Below are positions 47,832-57,060 of a DNA stretch of 64,000 nucleotides, piece by piece. The notes beneath the pieces are model-generated. The model made no database searches and was not told the DNA's origin. It saw only the letters and a program-made list of their open reading frames with translations. This stretch comes from Colwellia sp. E2M01 (lineage in GTDB: Bacteria > Pseudomonadota > Gammaproteobacteria > Enterobacterales > Alteromonadaceae), in contig NZ_JAHKPR010000041.1 in NCBI RefSeq assembly GCF_018860585.1, positions 69,423 to 133,422 on the forward strand, given 5' to 3'. The stretch's first letter is position 1, and the number at the start of each line of letters is the position of its first letter. The position numbers and the translations under genes are program-made.

Positions 47832-49646
47832 ATGCGCCCGTCAAACCATCCTGATCAAGAAGTTACTACCATTAACTGGCAAGCCTTTAAATTAATCCTT
47901 CCTTATTTGTTTGAATTTAAAAAACGTATTGCATTGGCTATGTCGTGTTTAATACTGACTAAAATTGCCAGTGTTTATCTACCCTTTATTCTGAAAGACA
48001 TTGTCGATACTTTAGATAAAAACAATACAAATGAAGCGGCAGCATTAGTTATTGTGCCATTAGGTTTAGTGGCAGCGTATGGTTTGGTACGTTTGTCGAT
48101 TGTCATTTTTGCAGAAATTAGAGACACCTTATTTGGACGAGTTACTGAGCGAGCAATAAGACGTATTGGTTTAAAGGTATTTAGGCACTTACACGCCCTT
48201 GATTTAGATTTTCATTTAACAAGACAAACGGGCGGTTTGTCGCGTGATATTGATCGTGGCACGTCAGGTATTAATTTTTTAATGCGCTTTATGGTGTTTA
48301 ATATTGTGCCTACCTTACTTGAAATAGTGATGGTAGTGACCATTTTATTTGTGAATTATGGTATTTGGTTTGCGGCAATAACCCTTGTTTCAATAATGCT
48401 TTATATTGCCTATTCTATTTTTGCCACGGAATTAAGAACCCGCTACGTTCGTGCTGCTAATAAAGCAGACTCTTCAAGTAATACTCGCGCCATTGACAGC
48501 CTTTTAAACTATGAAACCGTTAAGTACTTCACTAACGAAGAATATGAAGCGCAAGCGTACGATAAGCAATTATCAACGTGGGAGCAGGCAAAAATTAAAA
48601 ACCGTTTGTCTTTATTTGCCTTAAATGGCGGGCAAGCGTTAATTATTGCTATGGCGATGACCGCCATGTTGGCATTAGCCGCTCATGAGGTTGCTAAAGG
48701 TGAAATGACGTTAGGTGATTTTGTGTTGATAAACGCCTTTATGATGCAGTTATTTATGCCGCTTAATTTTTTAGGTTTTGTGTATCGTGAAATTAAAGGC
48801 TCGTTAGCCAATATTGAAAACTTATTTGGGTTACTTGCGAAGACACCTAAAGTTCAAGATGTGCATGATGCAGCAGAGTTAACTGTTCATAAACTAAATG
48901 ATCATAGCGAGAGTGAAGCAAGCATAAACTTTAATAATGTGAGCTTTGCTTATAATGAAAAGCGCGCCATTATCAAGGGAATTTCTTTTAGTGTAAACGC
49001 GGGTAAAAAAGTGGCCATTGTCGGTCAAAGTGGCTCAGGAAAATCTACTTTAGTTAAATTATTGTTTCGATTTTATGAAATAAATTCAGGCACTATTTTT
49101 ATTAACCAACAAGATATTAGCCAAGTTACGCAACATTCACTGCGTACTCATATTGGCATAGTGCCGCAAGATACCGTGTTATTTAACGACACCTTATTCA
49201 ATAACGTACAATACGGTTGCCCAACCGCGAATAAAGACGCGGTATTAAAAGCCATTGAATTAGCTAATTTATCAAGCTTTATTGAAAGTTTGCCGGACGG
49301 TTTAGAAACTATGGTAGGCGAGCGGGGGTTAAAACTTTCAGGCGGTGAAAAACAACGCGTCGCTATTGCCAGAACCATTTTAAAAAATCCACAAATTTTA
49401 GTATTTGATGAAGCAACTTCTTCATTAGACAGTGAATCTGAGCAAGCTATTTTAACGGCAATCAATAAAGTTGCTAAAAATAGAACGAGTCTTGTGATTG
49501 CGCATCGTTTATCTACCATTGTTGATAGCGACAATATTATTGTGATGAATCAAGGTGAGATAATAGAGCAGGGTAATCATCAGCAACTATTAGCACTGAA
49601 TGGGCAATACAGTAAAATGTGGCAATTACAGCAATCATCAAGCTAA
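47832..49646 (+). CDS. ATM1-type ABC half-transporter
   Basis: A 604-residue fusion of a six-helix membrane domain (about 20-330) and an ATPase domain. Walker A is GQSGSGKST (about 396-404), the signature is LSGGEKQR (about 500), and Walker B is ILVFDEATSS (about 520). The membrane domain resembles the mitochondrial Atm1/bacterial heavy-metal-exporter group (RGTSGINFLMRFMVFNIVPT, NYETVKYFTNEEYE), which exports glutathione conjugates or metal-thiol species. It would work as a homodimer. The exact substrate is not visible. Confidence 0.88.
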   Translation: MRPSNHPDQEVTTINWQAFKLILPYLFEFKKRIALAMSCLILTKIASVYLPFILKDIVDTLDKNNTNEAAALVIVPLGLVAAYGLVRLSIVIFAEIRDTLFGRVTERAIRRIGLKVFRHLHALDLDFHLTRQTGGLSRDIDRGTSGINFLMRFMVFNIVPTLLEIVMVVTILFVNYGIWFAAITLVSIMLYIAYSIFATELRTRYVRAANKADSSSNTRAIDSLLNYETVKYFTNEEYEAQAYDKQLSTWEQAKIKNRLSLFALNGGQALIIAMAMTAMLALAAHEVAKGEMTLGDFVLINAFMMQLFMPLNFLGFVYREIKGSLANIENLFGLLAKTPKVQDVHDAAELTVHKLNDHSESEASINFNNVSFAYNEKRAIIKGISFSVNAGKKVAIVGQSGSGKSTLVKLLFRFYEINSGTIFINQQDISQVTQHSLRTHIGIVPQDTVLFNDTLFNNVQYGCPTANKDAVLKAIELANLSSFIESLPDGLETMVGERGLKLSGGEKQRVAIARTILKNPQILVFDEATSSLDSESEQAILTAINKVAKNRTSLVIAHRLSTIVDSDNIIVMNQGEIIEQGNHQQLLALNGQYSKMWQLQQSSS

Positions 49647-49731
49647 GTTATTACATATTAGCGCTGTGTAACCTAAATGTTCTAATGATGCGACATTCGT
49701 AGTTAAAAGAAAAACGAAAAAAGTGAAATAC

Positions 49732-50301
49732 ATGAAAGAAATACAACAAACATCTGCTGAAATTGAAGCGACTAAACAATGGATAAGTGAAATTATTATT
49801 GACTTAAATTTTTGTCCTTTCGCTAAAAAAGAGTTTGTGAATAACACTATTTGTTATTATAAATCTGAGGCTGAGCAAGTAAAACCTGCGCTGCATGAGT
49901 TGATAGAGCAATGTCAGTATTTACAAAACAATGCAGAAGTTGAAACAACACTCATTATATTTTCTGAAGGCTTTAGAGGTTTTGACCGATACCTTGATTT
50001 GGTTGATTACGCCAATGACTTATTGGTTGATTCGGGTTTTGAAGGGATATTTCAATTAGCGACTATGCACCCAGAATATTGTTTTACGGATGATGATTTT
50101 GATGCCGCGACTAATTTTACTAATCGTTCACCTTATCCGATGTTACATATTATTCGTGAAGCGAGTATGGAAAGAGTACTGTCGGTCTATAAAAATCCAG
50201 AAGAAATACCAGAAAATAATATGAAATTGGCTGAGCAAAAGGGCAGTGAGTATTTTCAAGCGGTATTAACTAAAATTCATCAACACCACCCACAAAAATA
50301 A
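49732..50301 (+). CDS. DUF1415 protein
   Basis: A soluble protein of about 189 residues. ATG at 49732 is preferred over a GTG three codons upstream; neither has a strong ribosome site. The segments WISEIIIDLNFCPFAKK and ATMHPEYCFTDDDFDAATNFTNRSPYPMLHIIRE are typical of DUF1415, a proteobacterial family of unknown function. It follows the ABC exporter by 85 bases and may share its transcript. Confidence 0.8.
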   Translation: MKEIQQTSAEIEATKQWISEIIIDLNFCPFAKKEFVNNTICYYKSEAEQVKPALHELIEQCQYLQNNAEVETTLIIFSEGFRGFDRYLDLVDYANDLLVDSGFEGIFQLATMHPEYCFTDDDFDAATNFTNRSPYPMLHIIREASMERVLSVYKNPEEIPENNMKLAEQKGSEYFQAVLTKIHQHHPQK

Positions 50302-50456
50302 TGACTGCTTTGTTAGTGGTTTATTCGCTATTAATTAAAATAATTTTAGGCACTGTGCTGGGTAACTAATCACTACTTAAAATTACATTTAGTTAACGCT
50401 TTTCTTGATAGGAAATTTATAAACTGGTTACCTGTTTTTTATAGAAAGGCTAGTTT

Positions 50457-50564
50457 ATGAAAACCATTTATCATGGTAAAGAATATCGTTTTGAATGTTT
50501 TGAAGAACTTTGGAGGTTTTATCGAAATATTTTAATACAAAAATCAATAAGTAGTTTGAATTGA
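50457..50564 (+). CDS. possible 35-residue small protein
   Basis: An ATG preceded by GAAAGG at 7 bases encodes a charged, aromatic-rich peptide (MKTIYHGKEYRFECFEELW and so on) ending at 50564. The ribosome site and composition are protein-like. No family is recognised, and there is no comparative support. Confidence 0.35.
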   Translation: MKTIYHGKEYRFECFEELWRFYRNILIQKSISSLN

Positions 50565-50613
50565 GTAATAGAGAGTAATGAAGTTTATTATTATAGAATT
50601 ATTGCTAGTCATT

Positions 50614-50651
50614 AAAAAGTAAGTGTAGGGTTAATTCTACACTTACTTTTT
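50614..50651. terminator. Bidirectional terminator before the siderophore receptor 3' end
   Basis: A perfect 15-bp stem (AAAAAGTAAGTGTAG / CTACACTTACTTTTT) with an 8-base loop. It is placed to end both the plus-strand small ORF and the minus-strand receptor gene. Confidence 0.85.
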
Positions 50652-50675
50652 GATTAAACTAAATATTATTAATAT

Positions 50676-52796
50676 TTAAAAAGACGCTTTAACTTCAAAA
50701 CGTGCCGTTCGACTGTCACCAAGAGCAGCGTTGCTTACACCGCCACCAGCAACATATTCTGTATCAAATAAGTTTTCAATGTTAAAACGGAAGTTTAATG
50801 CAACGTCTGATACCGTTATTGTATATGTAGCACCCACATCAAAACGCGTATAGCCATCTTTTTCTACAGTATTTTCACTGTCAGCAAATCTATCGCCTTG
50901 GTAGAATAGGCCTGCATTTAGAGATAACATTTCAGTTAACTCATAACGAGACCACAAACTTGCAGACCATTTAGGTGCATCAACAGGTGTTTTTCCTTGA
51001 TAGTTTTCATCTTTTTCATATTGTGCATCAAGATACATAGTTGATGCCATTAAAAATAAAGTATCAGTAACTGCACCTTGTGCTGATAACTCAAAACCTT
51101 TGTGGCGTTGTAAGCCTGCTTGCGTAGTAATAGAGGTATAGTCAGGGTTGCCTGTAATTGATTCAGTGATTGAAGCGCCTGTCTTCTTAATATCAAAAAG
51201 TGCTGTTTCAAGTAATAATCGCTCAGATACTTGCCACTTACCACCAAGCTCTATTTGCTCAGATGTTATTGCATCAAGTTCCATACCGTGATTTAAATCA
51301 TCTTCATTATCTAATGTTTCGCTTGACGCAGGCTCAAAACCTTCAGAGTAGTTTAGGTAAACGGTGGCATCTTCAATTGGGTGATATAACACACCGTATT
51401 TAGGAACAAATGATTCGCTATCCGCCCCTTCTTTTTTCTGTTGATCAAATCGACCACCAAAAGTAACTTGCCAGTGTTCATTTAATGTAACTAAATCTTG
51501 AAAGTAAAAACCATAGTAATCATATTCTGTAACAGATAAGGTATCGTCGGTAGTATAACTAACATCAGGTGCTGTTGGCTCTGGTGTACCAACAACATGC
51601 GCTTCATAACCAACATAAGGAGCAGGTATCGCTGTGCGTAATTGGCCATAGTAATAATCTAGCTTGTTCATGCCAAATAATACTTGATGTTCAGTACTGC
51701 CTAATGAGAACTCACCGGTTAAATCGATAAATGCTGTTTTAAACTGCCAATCATCAAATCTATCATAAGGTCTTGATTCGTAACTATCACCTACAACATA
51801 ATTAGCAGGTTTTCTTGGTGTCGACTCAAAACGTTGGCGTTCAAACGTTTGCTCGTTATAGCCCAATTTAACAGACCATTGAGGATTGAAAAAATAACTA
51901 ACATTACCACCTATGTTATTTACTGTAATATCAGTAAAAGCCCATGAAAAATCATAGATAGTTTTCTCATCACCAATTAACTCACCGTTATTATCTAACC
52001 AAGCACCAGTATCTAAACCAGCTTTGTCGTCGGTTTGATCATAATATACATTTACTGATAAGCTATCGGTAATAGCATAATCAAGCACTAATGAGCCAAG
52101 GAAACGATCACGCTCACGTTGTTCATCATTTTGATACTCACGTTCAAATTTAACATCTTGTTTTACTAATACTGCGCGGTAACCTAAATCATCAGTCAAT
52201 TTTCCGCCTGCATCTAACATAAAACGTGTAGAGCCATTTTGATCAGTATCAGCGCTGATATCAAATAAGCGTTTTTCTGTTGGCTTTTTAGTTACCATAT
52301 TGATTAAGCCACCCGGTCCTGATTGACCATAAAGTGCGCTTGAAGGACCTTTGATTATTTCAACTCTTGAAAGTGTTTCAATAGGCTGTTGATAATGAGA
52401 CCAATGTTGATGGCCGTCACGTAAGTAACCTGTACCTGAGCTTAGCTCAAAACCACGTGAACTAAAGACTTCTCGGTTACGTTGCTTTGAGCCAGGCGAT
52501 AAACTGGCATCATTAGAAAGTACTTCGCCTAATGTTGTAGCAAGTTGTTCATCAATAACAACTTCAGGAATAACAGCAACCGCTTGAGAAGTTTCTAATA
52601 ACGAAGTATTGGTACGCATAGCACCAGAAGCATCATTAACTTTATAATCGTTAAAGTAGCTGCCTGTAACTTTAATAACTTCTACTTTTTTCTTTGTAGT
52701 ATCAACTGCTTCTGTATCTGCCGTTTGTGCCAAGGCTTGTTGACTTAATGGTAACAAAGCTAATGTAATAGCGATTGATAATTTTTTTCTTAACAT
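50676..52796 (-). CDS. TonB-dependent siderophore receptor
   Basis: An outer-membrane 22-strand barrel that imports ferric siderophores using TonB energy. ATG at 52796 (MLRKKLSIAITLALLPL) with AGGTACAAC upstream is preferred over one 16 codons earlier. The signal peptide ends at ALAQ. The plug domain (about 60-210) shows VIPEVVIDEQLATTLGEVL, GYLRDG and VEIIKGPSSALYGQSGPGG. The barrel ends in ARFEVKASF with a terminal phenylalanine. Length of about 706 is normal. Fur-like sites upstream indicate iron repression. It resembles FhuE/FpvA-type hydroxamate or mixed siderophore receptors; the ligand is not known. Confidence 0.92.
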   Translation of the reverse strand: MLRKKLSIAITLALLPLSQQALAQTADTEAVDTTKKKVEVIKVTGSYFNDYKVNDASGAMRTNTSLLETSQAVAVIPEVVIDEQLATTLGEVLSNDASLSPGSKQRNREVFSSRGFELSSGTGYLRDGHQHWSHYQQPIETLSRVEIIKGPSSALYGQSGPGGLINMVTKKPTEKRLFDISADTDQNGSTRFMLDAGGKLTDDLGYRAVLVKQDVKFEREYQNDEQRERDRFLGSLVLDYAITDSLSVNVYYDQTDDKAGLDTGAWLDNNGELIGDEKTIYDFSWAFTDITVNNIGGNVSYFFNPQWSVKLGYNEQTFERQRFESTPRKPANYVVGDSYESRPYDRFDDWQFKTAFIDLTGEFSLGSTEHQVLFGMNKLDYYYGQLRTAIPAPYVGYEAHVVGTPEPTAPDVSYTTDDTLSVTEYDYYGFYFQDLVTLNEHWQVTFGGRFDQQKKEGADSESFVPKYGVLYHPIEDATVYLNYSEGFEPASSETLDNEDDLNHGMELDAITSEQIELGGKWQVSERLLLETALFDIKKTGASITESITGNPDYTSITTQAGLQRHKGFELSAQGAVTDTLFLMASTMYLDAQYEKDENYQGKTPVDAPKWSASLWSRYELTEMLSLNAGLFYQGDRFADSENTVEKDGYTRFDVGATYTITVSDVALNFRFNIENLFDTEYVAGGGVSNAALGDSRTARFEVKASF

Positions 52797-52871
52797 GTTG
52801 TACCTATAAATAGTTATTAGTTTATTTACTCTAAATTTATACAATTAATTATACTTACTACTAATGCAAAT

Positions 52872-52890
52872 GCAACTGGTTATCATTTTT
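52872..52890. promoter_or_regulatory. Possible second Fur box
   Basis: The sequence GCAACTGGTTATCATTTTT matches the 19-bp Fur consensus at about 12 positions. It lies closest to the receptor gene. Confidence 0.4.
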
Positions 52891-52934
52891 GTTGTATGGT
52901 TAAGTAATACGGAAAGAAATTTCACTATAAATTT

Positions 52935-52953
52935 GCAAATGATAATCATTGTT
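52935..52953. promoter_or_regulatory. Fur box between receptor and PepSY operon
   Basis: GCAAATGATAATCATTGTT matches the GATAATGATAATCATTATC consensus at 15 of 19 positions, including the central ATGATAATCATT. It lies between the divergent receptor and PepSY genes, so it could control both. Confidence 0.75.
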
Positions 52954-53130
52954 ATTTAGTTGACATCGAATTGATTGTTTTGTACAGTGCGCAGCATAAT
53001 AATATTGACGCCTTCATTGTGGTTTATGTAATGTCGACTTACTACTTAACTATTTAGGTAAGTGGTCTGGCTATTTTAAATAACTCAATAAGTCGTAAAG
53101 GCAAGTTTTGACTCATCAGGCACAGAATAC

Positions 53131-53730
53131 ATGAAAGTAAATTTAGGTAGCGCACGTCAGTGGCATTGGATCAGTGCAGCTATTTGTAGTATTGGGATGT
53201 TATTTTTTTCATGGACGGGGATCACGCTTAACCATGCAGGAGATATTCCTGCGAATACTGATATAACGACTATTGAAGTGGAATTACCAGACGATATATT
53301 AGCGAAGTGGCGTTCACTTGAACAGGATCAAGATATTATGCCAGACAACATCCGTCAGTATTTATCAACTGAGCATGACTTATCTATTTCTCGGAGCGTT
53401 ACGGCTGAATTTAATGACGGTGAGTTTTATTTATCAATGCCAAACCCAGGTGTAGATGCGTGGCTTTCAATTGATATTGAAACTGGCGAACTTATTTATG
53501 AACGAACTGATCGCGGTTGGATTTCATTTTTTAATGACCTACATAAAGGCCGTTATACCAATGAAGCTTGGCGTTGGTTTATTGATATATTTGCCGCTAT
53601 TTCAATAATTTTTTGTTTAAGCGGTTTATGGCTTTTATATAAACAAGCAAACTTTCGTTTATCAACTTGGCCAATAGTGACATTAGGCATACTTATACCG
53701 TTATTTATTATTTTAACTAGTTTACATTAA
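53131..53730 (+). CDS. PepSY-associated transmembrane protein
   Basis: A 199-residue inner-membrane protein with TM1 (about 14-32, ISAAICSIGMLFFSWTGITL), a periplasmic PepSY-like domain (about 45-135, LSIDIETGELIYERTDRGWISFFNDLHKGR), and two C-terminal TMs (about 150-170 and 178-196). PepSY-TM proteins are linked to reduction of ferric siderophores or metal homeostasis. It begins the plus-strand iron operon facing the receptor gene. Confidence 0.8.
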   Translation: MKVNLGSARQWHWISAAICSIGMLFFSWTGITLNHAGDIPANTDITTIEVELPDDILAKWRSLEQDQDIMPDNIRQYLSTEHDLSISRSVTAEFNDGEFYLSMPNPGVDAWLSIDIETGELIYERTDRGWISFFNDLHKGRYTNEAWRWFIDIFAAISIIFCLSGLWLLYKQANFRLSTWPIVTLGILIPLFIILTSLH

Positions 53731-53754
53731 TCATCGTATTTAAAAGGAAAATCA

Positions 53755-54291
53755 ATGAACCGTAATGTTTTTTTAAAAGCTGTATTGTTAGCTGTATTTT
53801 GCAGTGCCACCGCTTTCAGTAGTATTTCTTCTGCTGAAAATAACCTTTCTGTCGAGGTAGAACTGCCGCGATTGGATGTTGCTGAATATCATAAGCCTTA
53901 TGTTGCGCTTTGGTTAGAAGATAGCAACCGTAAAGCAACTCAAATTGCTTTGTGGTATGACCTAGACATGAAAGAAGATGAAGGTAAAAAGTGGCTCAAA
54001 GATATTCGTCAATGGTGGCGACGCATTGGCAGAAAAGCAGAGCAACCATTTGATGGTTTAACCTCAGCAACTAAAGGACCTGGTAAGCATGTTATTGCTA
54101 TTGATTTAAGTGCTAAACATTTGCAAGGTTTGCCAGCAGGTGAATATAAGTTACGTATTGAAGCGTCAAGAGAAGTTGGCGGTAAAGAAGTAGTAAATAT
54201 ACCTCTTGTATTACCTGTTAATGCAAGCGATTACCCATTACAAGCACAAGGCAGCTCAGAGTTAGGGGCTGTTGAAGTTAAACTAAATTAA
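53755..54291 (+). CDS. DUF2271 exported protein
   Basis: A 178-residue periplasmic protein with a signal peptide (about 1-27, ending SSAEN) and the DUF2271 segments PYVALWLEDSNRKATQIALWYD and WRRIGRKAEQPFDGLTSATKGPGKH. The fold is predicted beta-rich. It starts 24 bases after the PepSY gene behind AAAAGGAAAATC, in the same operon. Function unknown; this family commonly accompanies PepSY and DUF4198 genes in marine gammaproteobacteria. Confidence 0.8.
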   Translation: MNRNVFLKAVLLAVFCSATAFSSISSAENNLSVEVELPRLDVAEYHKPYVALWLEDSNRKATQIALWYDLDMKEDEGKKWLKDIRQWWRRIGRKAEQPFDGLTSATKGPGKHVIAIDLSAKHLQGLPAGEYKLRIEASREVGGKEVVNIPLVLPVNASDYPLQAQGSSELGAVEVKLN

Positions 54292-54331
54292 TAAATAAGT
54301 TAATAAATTTTAAACGTTAAGGGATCTATAA

Positions 54332-55165
54332 ATGAAAATATCTACACCATTAAAAACACTATTTACTTTGGGCGTAGCTTTAAGCTTAAGCTTTAGCGCT
54401 AATGCTCACCGAGCATGGGTATTACCTAGTTCAACAAGTTTATCAGGCGAAGCGCCTTGGGTTACTTTTGACGCTGCGGTTTCAAACTCATTATTTGTAT
54501 TTGAGCATGTGCCATTACGTATGAAAGGTTTAATGGCTCAAGACCCTACAGGTAAGTTAGTTGAAGTAGCCAATGCACATACCGGTAAATACCGTTCTAC
54601 CTTTGATTTAAACTTAGTTACAGAAGGTACTTATAAAGTTGGTTATGCTATGGGGGGGTTACGTGCTTCATGGAAAGATAGTGAAGGCAAACGTAAAAGA
54701 TGGCCAGCTCGTGGCAAAACAGCGAATGCTGCTGACTTTGCTAAAGAAGTACCAAAAGATGCAGATTCATTAAAAGTATCAGATTCGTACCGTCGTATTG
54801 AAACCTATGTAACAGCAGGTGAGCCGAGCAATAAGGTATTTGAACCAACAAATAAAGGTTTAGAGTTAGTACCTGAAACGCATCCAAATGATTTATTTGC
54901 TGGTGAAACAGCTAAGTTTCAATTCTTATTCCATGGTGAAGCCGTTGCAGGTGTTAAATTAGCTATTGTTAAAGGTGGAACTCGTTACCGTAACGATCAA
55001 AAGCAAATTGATGTAGTAACAGATGCAAAAGGTTATGCAAATATTACTTGGCCAGAAGCCGGTATGTATTTAATTGAAGCTGAATACAAAGACAACAAAG
55101 CAACAGCACCTGCAACTATCCGTACCGGTAGTTATAGTGCAACTTTCGCTGTATTCCCTGAATAA
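54332..55165 (+). CDS. DUF4198 exported protein
   Basis: A 277-residue periplasmic protein with a signal peptide (about 1-25, ending SANA) followed by HRAWVLPSSTSLSG, the typical mature start of DUF4198. The C-terminal part (about 180-265) forms an Ig-like domain, LFAGETAKFQFLFHGEAVAGVKLAIV. DUF4198 relatives are often linked with periplasmic metal handling. The N-terminal histidine of the mature protein could bind a metal (inference). Confidence 0.82.
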   Translation: MKISTPLKTLFTLGVALSLSFSANAHRAWVLPSSTSLSGEAPWVTFDAAVSNSLFVFEHVPLRMKGLMAQDPTGKLVEVANAHTGKYRSTFDLNLVTEGTYKVGYAMGGLRASWKDSEGKRKRWPARGKTANAADFAKEVPKDADSLKVSDSYRRIETYVTAGEPSNKVFEPTNKGLELVPETHPNDLFAGETAKFQFLFHGEAVAGVKLAIVKGGTRYRNDQKQIDVVTDAKGYANITWPEAGMYLIEAEYKDNKATAPATIRTGSYSATFAVFPE

Positions 55166-55191
55166 TTCTAATACACACCTTATCTCTACCA

Positions 55192-55226
55192 AGAATACCG
55201 CTATTACATAGCGGTATTCTTTTTTA
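55192..55226 (+). terminator. Terminator between DUF4198 and reductase genes
   Basis: A perfect 13-bp stem (AAGAATACCGCTA / TAGCGGTATTCTT), 5-base loop and T-run, 27 bases after the DUF4198 stop. The reductase gene may need read-through or its own promoter. Confidence 0.85.
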
Positions 55227-55260
55227 ATCATTATCAAATCAATCCAACAAAAGTTTTACT

Positions 55261-56829
55261 ATGCAAAGTTTGTTATTAATTGCCGTATTAAGTGTTACTT
55301 GGCTAGCATTGTGTGTATTTATGTGGCGCTTACACCGTGCAAGACGTTATATTGCACCCACGGAAAACACCTCAATATTAATCGCTTATGCTAGTCAAAC
55401 GGGTAATGCACAGGCTATTGCTGAGCGCTGCGCACAAGCATTAAATTTATCAAACACTACAAACGTGATCTCGTTAAATGCGTTAACACTTGAACACTTG
55501 GCTTCCATTGAAAGAATCTTATTTGTTGTCAGTACTTATGGTGATGGTGAAGCGCCTGATAATGGCTCATTATTTAATAAAATGCTATTTAAGCAACAGA
55601 AAAAACAAGAAGCTAAGCTTGATCACACAAGCAAAGTGTTAGCGAATTTAGAATATTCTGTTATCGCTTTAGGCGATAGTACTTACCCAGAGTTCTGCGC
55701 TTTTGGCTATCAAGTTAACCAAGCAATGTTAACAGCGGGGGCTCAAGCGTTAGGTGATGTTATTGCTGTTGATAATTATGAAGAGCAAACAACAAAGCTT
55801 GCCAATATAACACCTGATTGGATAGAAATAGATCAGGAATTAACAATAAACCCAAAGGTTAAATCACTACAATATTGGCAACTTAGCCAAAGAAAATTAC
55901 TTAACCCTGATTGTAATGATGAAAAATTATTGCAATTAAGTTTTAAAAGTATTGGTCCTTGTCCTCAATGGCAAGCTGGTGACTTAATTGACATACAGCC
56001 TCAACATCCCGTTGCCATTGTTGATGCTTGGCTACAGGCAAATAATTTTGACGGAGATACTTGGTTAACCTATCAAGGCCATCAACAAAAATTAAAAACA
56101 TGGTTACTAGTAAGAGAGCTACCAGAAAGCTGTACGTACTCAAGTGATGAGTTACTTAGTAATTTACCTTATTTGCATAAGCGTAGTTATTCAGTCGCTT
56201 CCATTTCACCATCGGGCCAGCTGGAGCTTATTGTACGTTTACTTGAAAAAGATGAAGCTCCCACCTTTGGTTTAGCTTCTGGTTATTTAAGTCATTATTG
56301 CCAAGTAGGTGATATTGTTGAAGGGCAGATTCGAGATGTTAGCTCACACCATAATATAGATCACAATAAACCAATAATATTGATTGGTGCAGGCAGTGGT
56401 TTAGCAGGCTTAAAAGCTCAAATAGCGGCACGTAACTTTATTTTTAATGATAAGAGAATTAATAATAAATTATTACCTGAACAACAAAAAGCAGCTACTT
56501 GGCTAATTTTTGGTGAGCGACATAATGATCCTCAACTGCCTCTTAATCAACAGCTGAATTGTTTAACTAAAGATCATTCAATTACATTAAGTTGTGCATA
56601 TTCGCAAAGTAAGCTAAAAGAAAACCAAACGACTAAGTACGTTCAAGATATTTTGTTGGCAGAGCAGTCGCAAGTTAAACAATGGATAGCTGATGGTGCT
56701 AGTATTTATGTTTGTGGCTCCTTATCTGGTATGGGCGAGGGCGTACAACAAGCTTTAATTGATATTTTAGGGCAATCTACACTCGATGAATTGCAACAGC
56801 AGCAGCGTTACATTCGTGATGTTTATTAG
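55261..56829 (+). CDS. membrane-anchored flavodoxin/ferredoxin-NADP reductase (CysJ-like)
   Basis: A 522-residue diflavin reductase. An N-terminal TM (about 2-22) anchors it to the inner membrane. A flavodoxin-like FMN domain follows (about 38-180, with ASQTGNAQAIAERCAQ and STYGDGEAPDNGS), then an FAD-binding region (KRSYSVAS near 315) and an NADPH-binding region (LIGAGSGLAGLKAQ; YVCGSLSGMGEGV). It should pass electrons from NADPH through FAD and FMN to an acceptor. Placement in a Fur-linked locus suggests reduction of ferric siderophores or a periplasmic partner via PepSY proteins; this is inference. Confidence 0.85.
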   Translation: MQSLLLIAVLSVTWLALCVFMWRLHRARRYIAPTENTSILIAYASQTGNAQAIAERCAQALNLSNTTNVISLNALTLEHLASIERILFVVSTYGDGEAPDNGSLFNKMLFKQQKKQEAKLDHTSKVLANLEYSVIALGDSTYPEFCAFGYQVNQAMLTAGAQALGDVIAVDNYEEQTTKLANITPDWIEIDQELTINPKVKSLQYWQLSQRKLLNPDCNDEKLLQLSFKSIGPCPQWQAGDLIDIQPQHPVAIVDAWLQANNFDGDTWLTYQGHQQKLKTWLLVRELPESCTYSSDELLSNLPYLHKRSYSVASISPSGQLELIVRLLEKDEAPTFGLASGYLSHYCQVGDIVEGQIRDVSSHHNIDHNKPIILIGAGSGLAGLKAQIAARNFIFNDKRINNKLLPEQQKAATWLIFGERHNDPQLPLNQQLNCLTKDHSITLSCAYSQSKLKENQTTKYVQDILLAEQSQVKQWIADGASIYVCGSLSGMGEGVQQALIDILGQSTLDELQQQQRYIRDVY

Positions 56830-57060
56830 TCTTAATGAAAATACTTTTTTGTAGTTAACGTTAATCTTTAAGCCTCAATAAATAAAGATTTTATACGTTT
56901 CATAAACCCTCTTTTTTAAACTCATTATTCGTAATATATCTAATGAAAGTAATAAGAGGTTCTCGCTTTAGTACCGTTACTTTTAAGCAGGGAGCAATCT
57001 ATTCATTTTTCTAGTACAATGCTCAGCAATTTAAGATAAATTGTTGAGAAAGGAGCAGTT

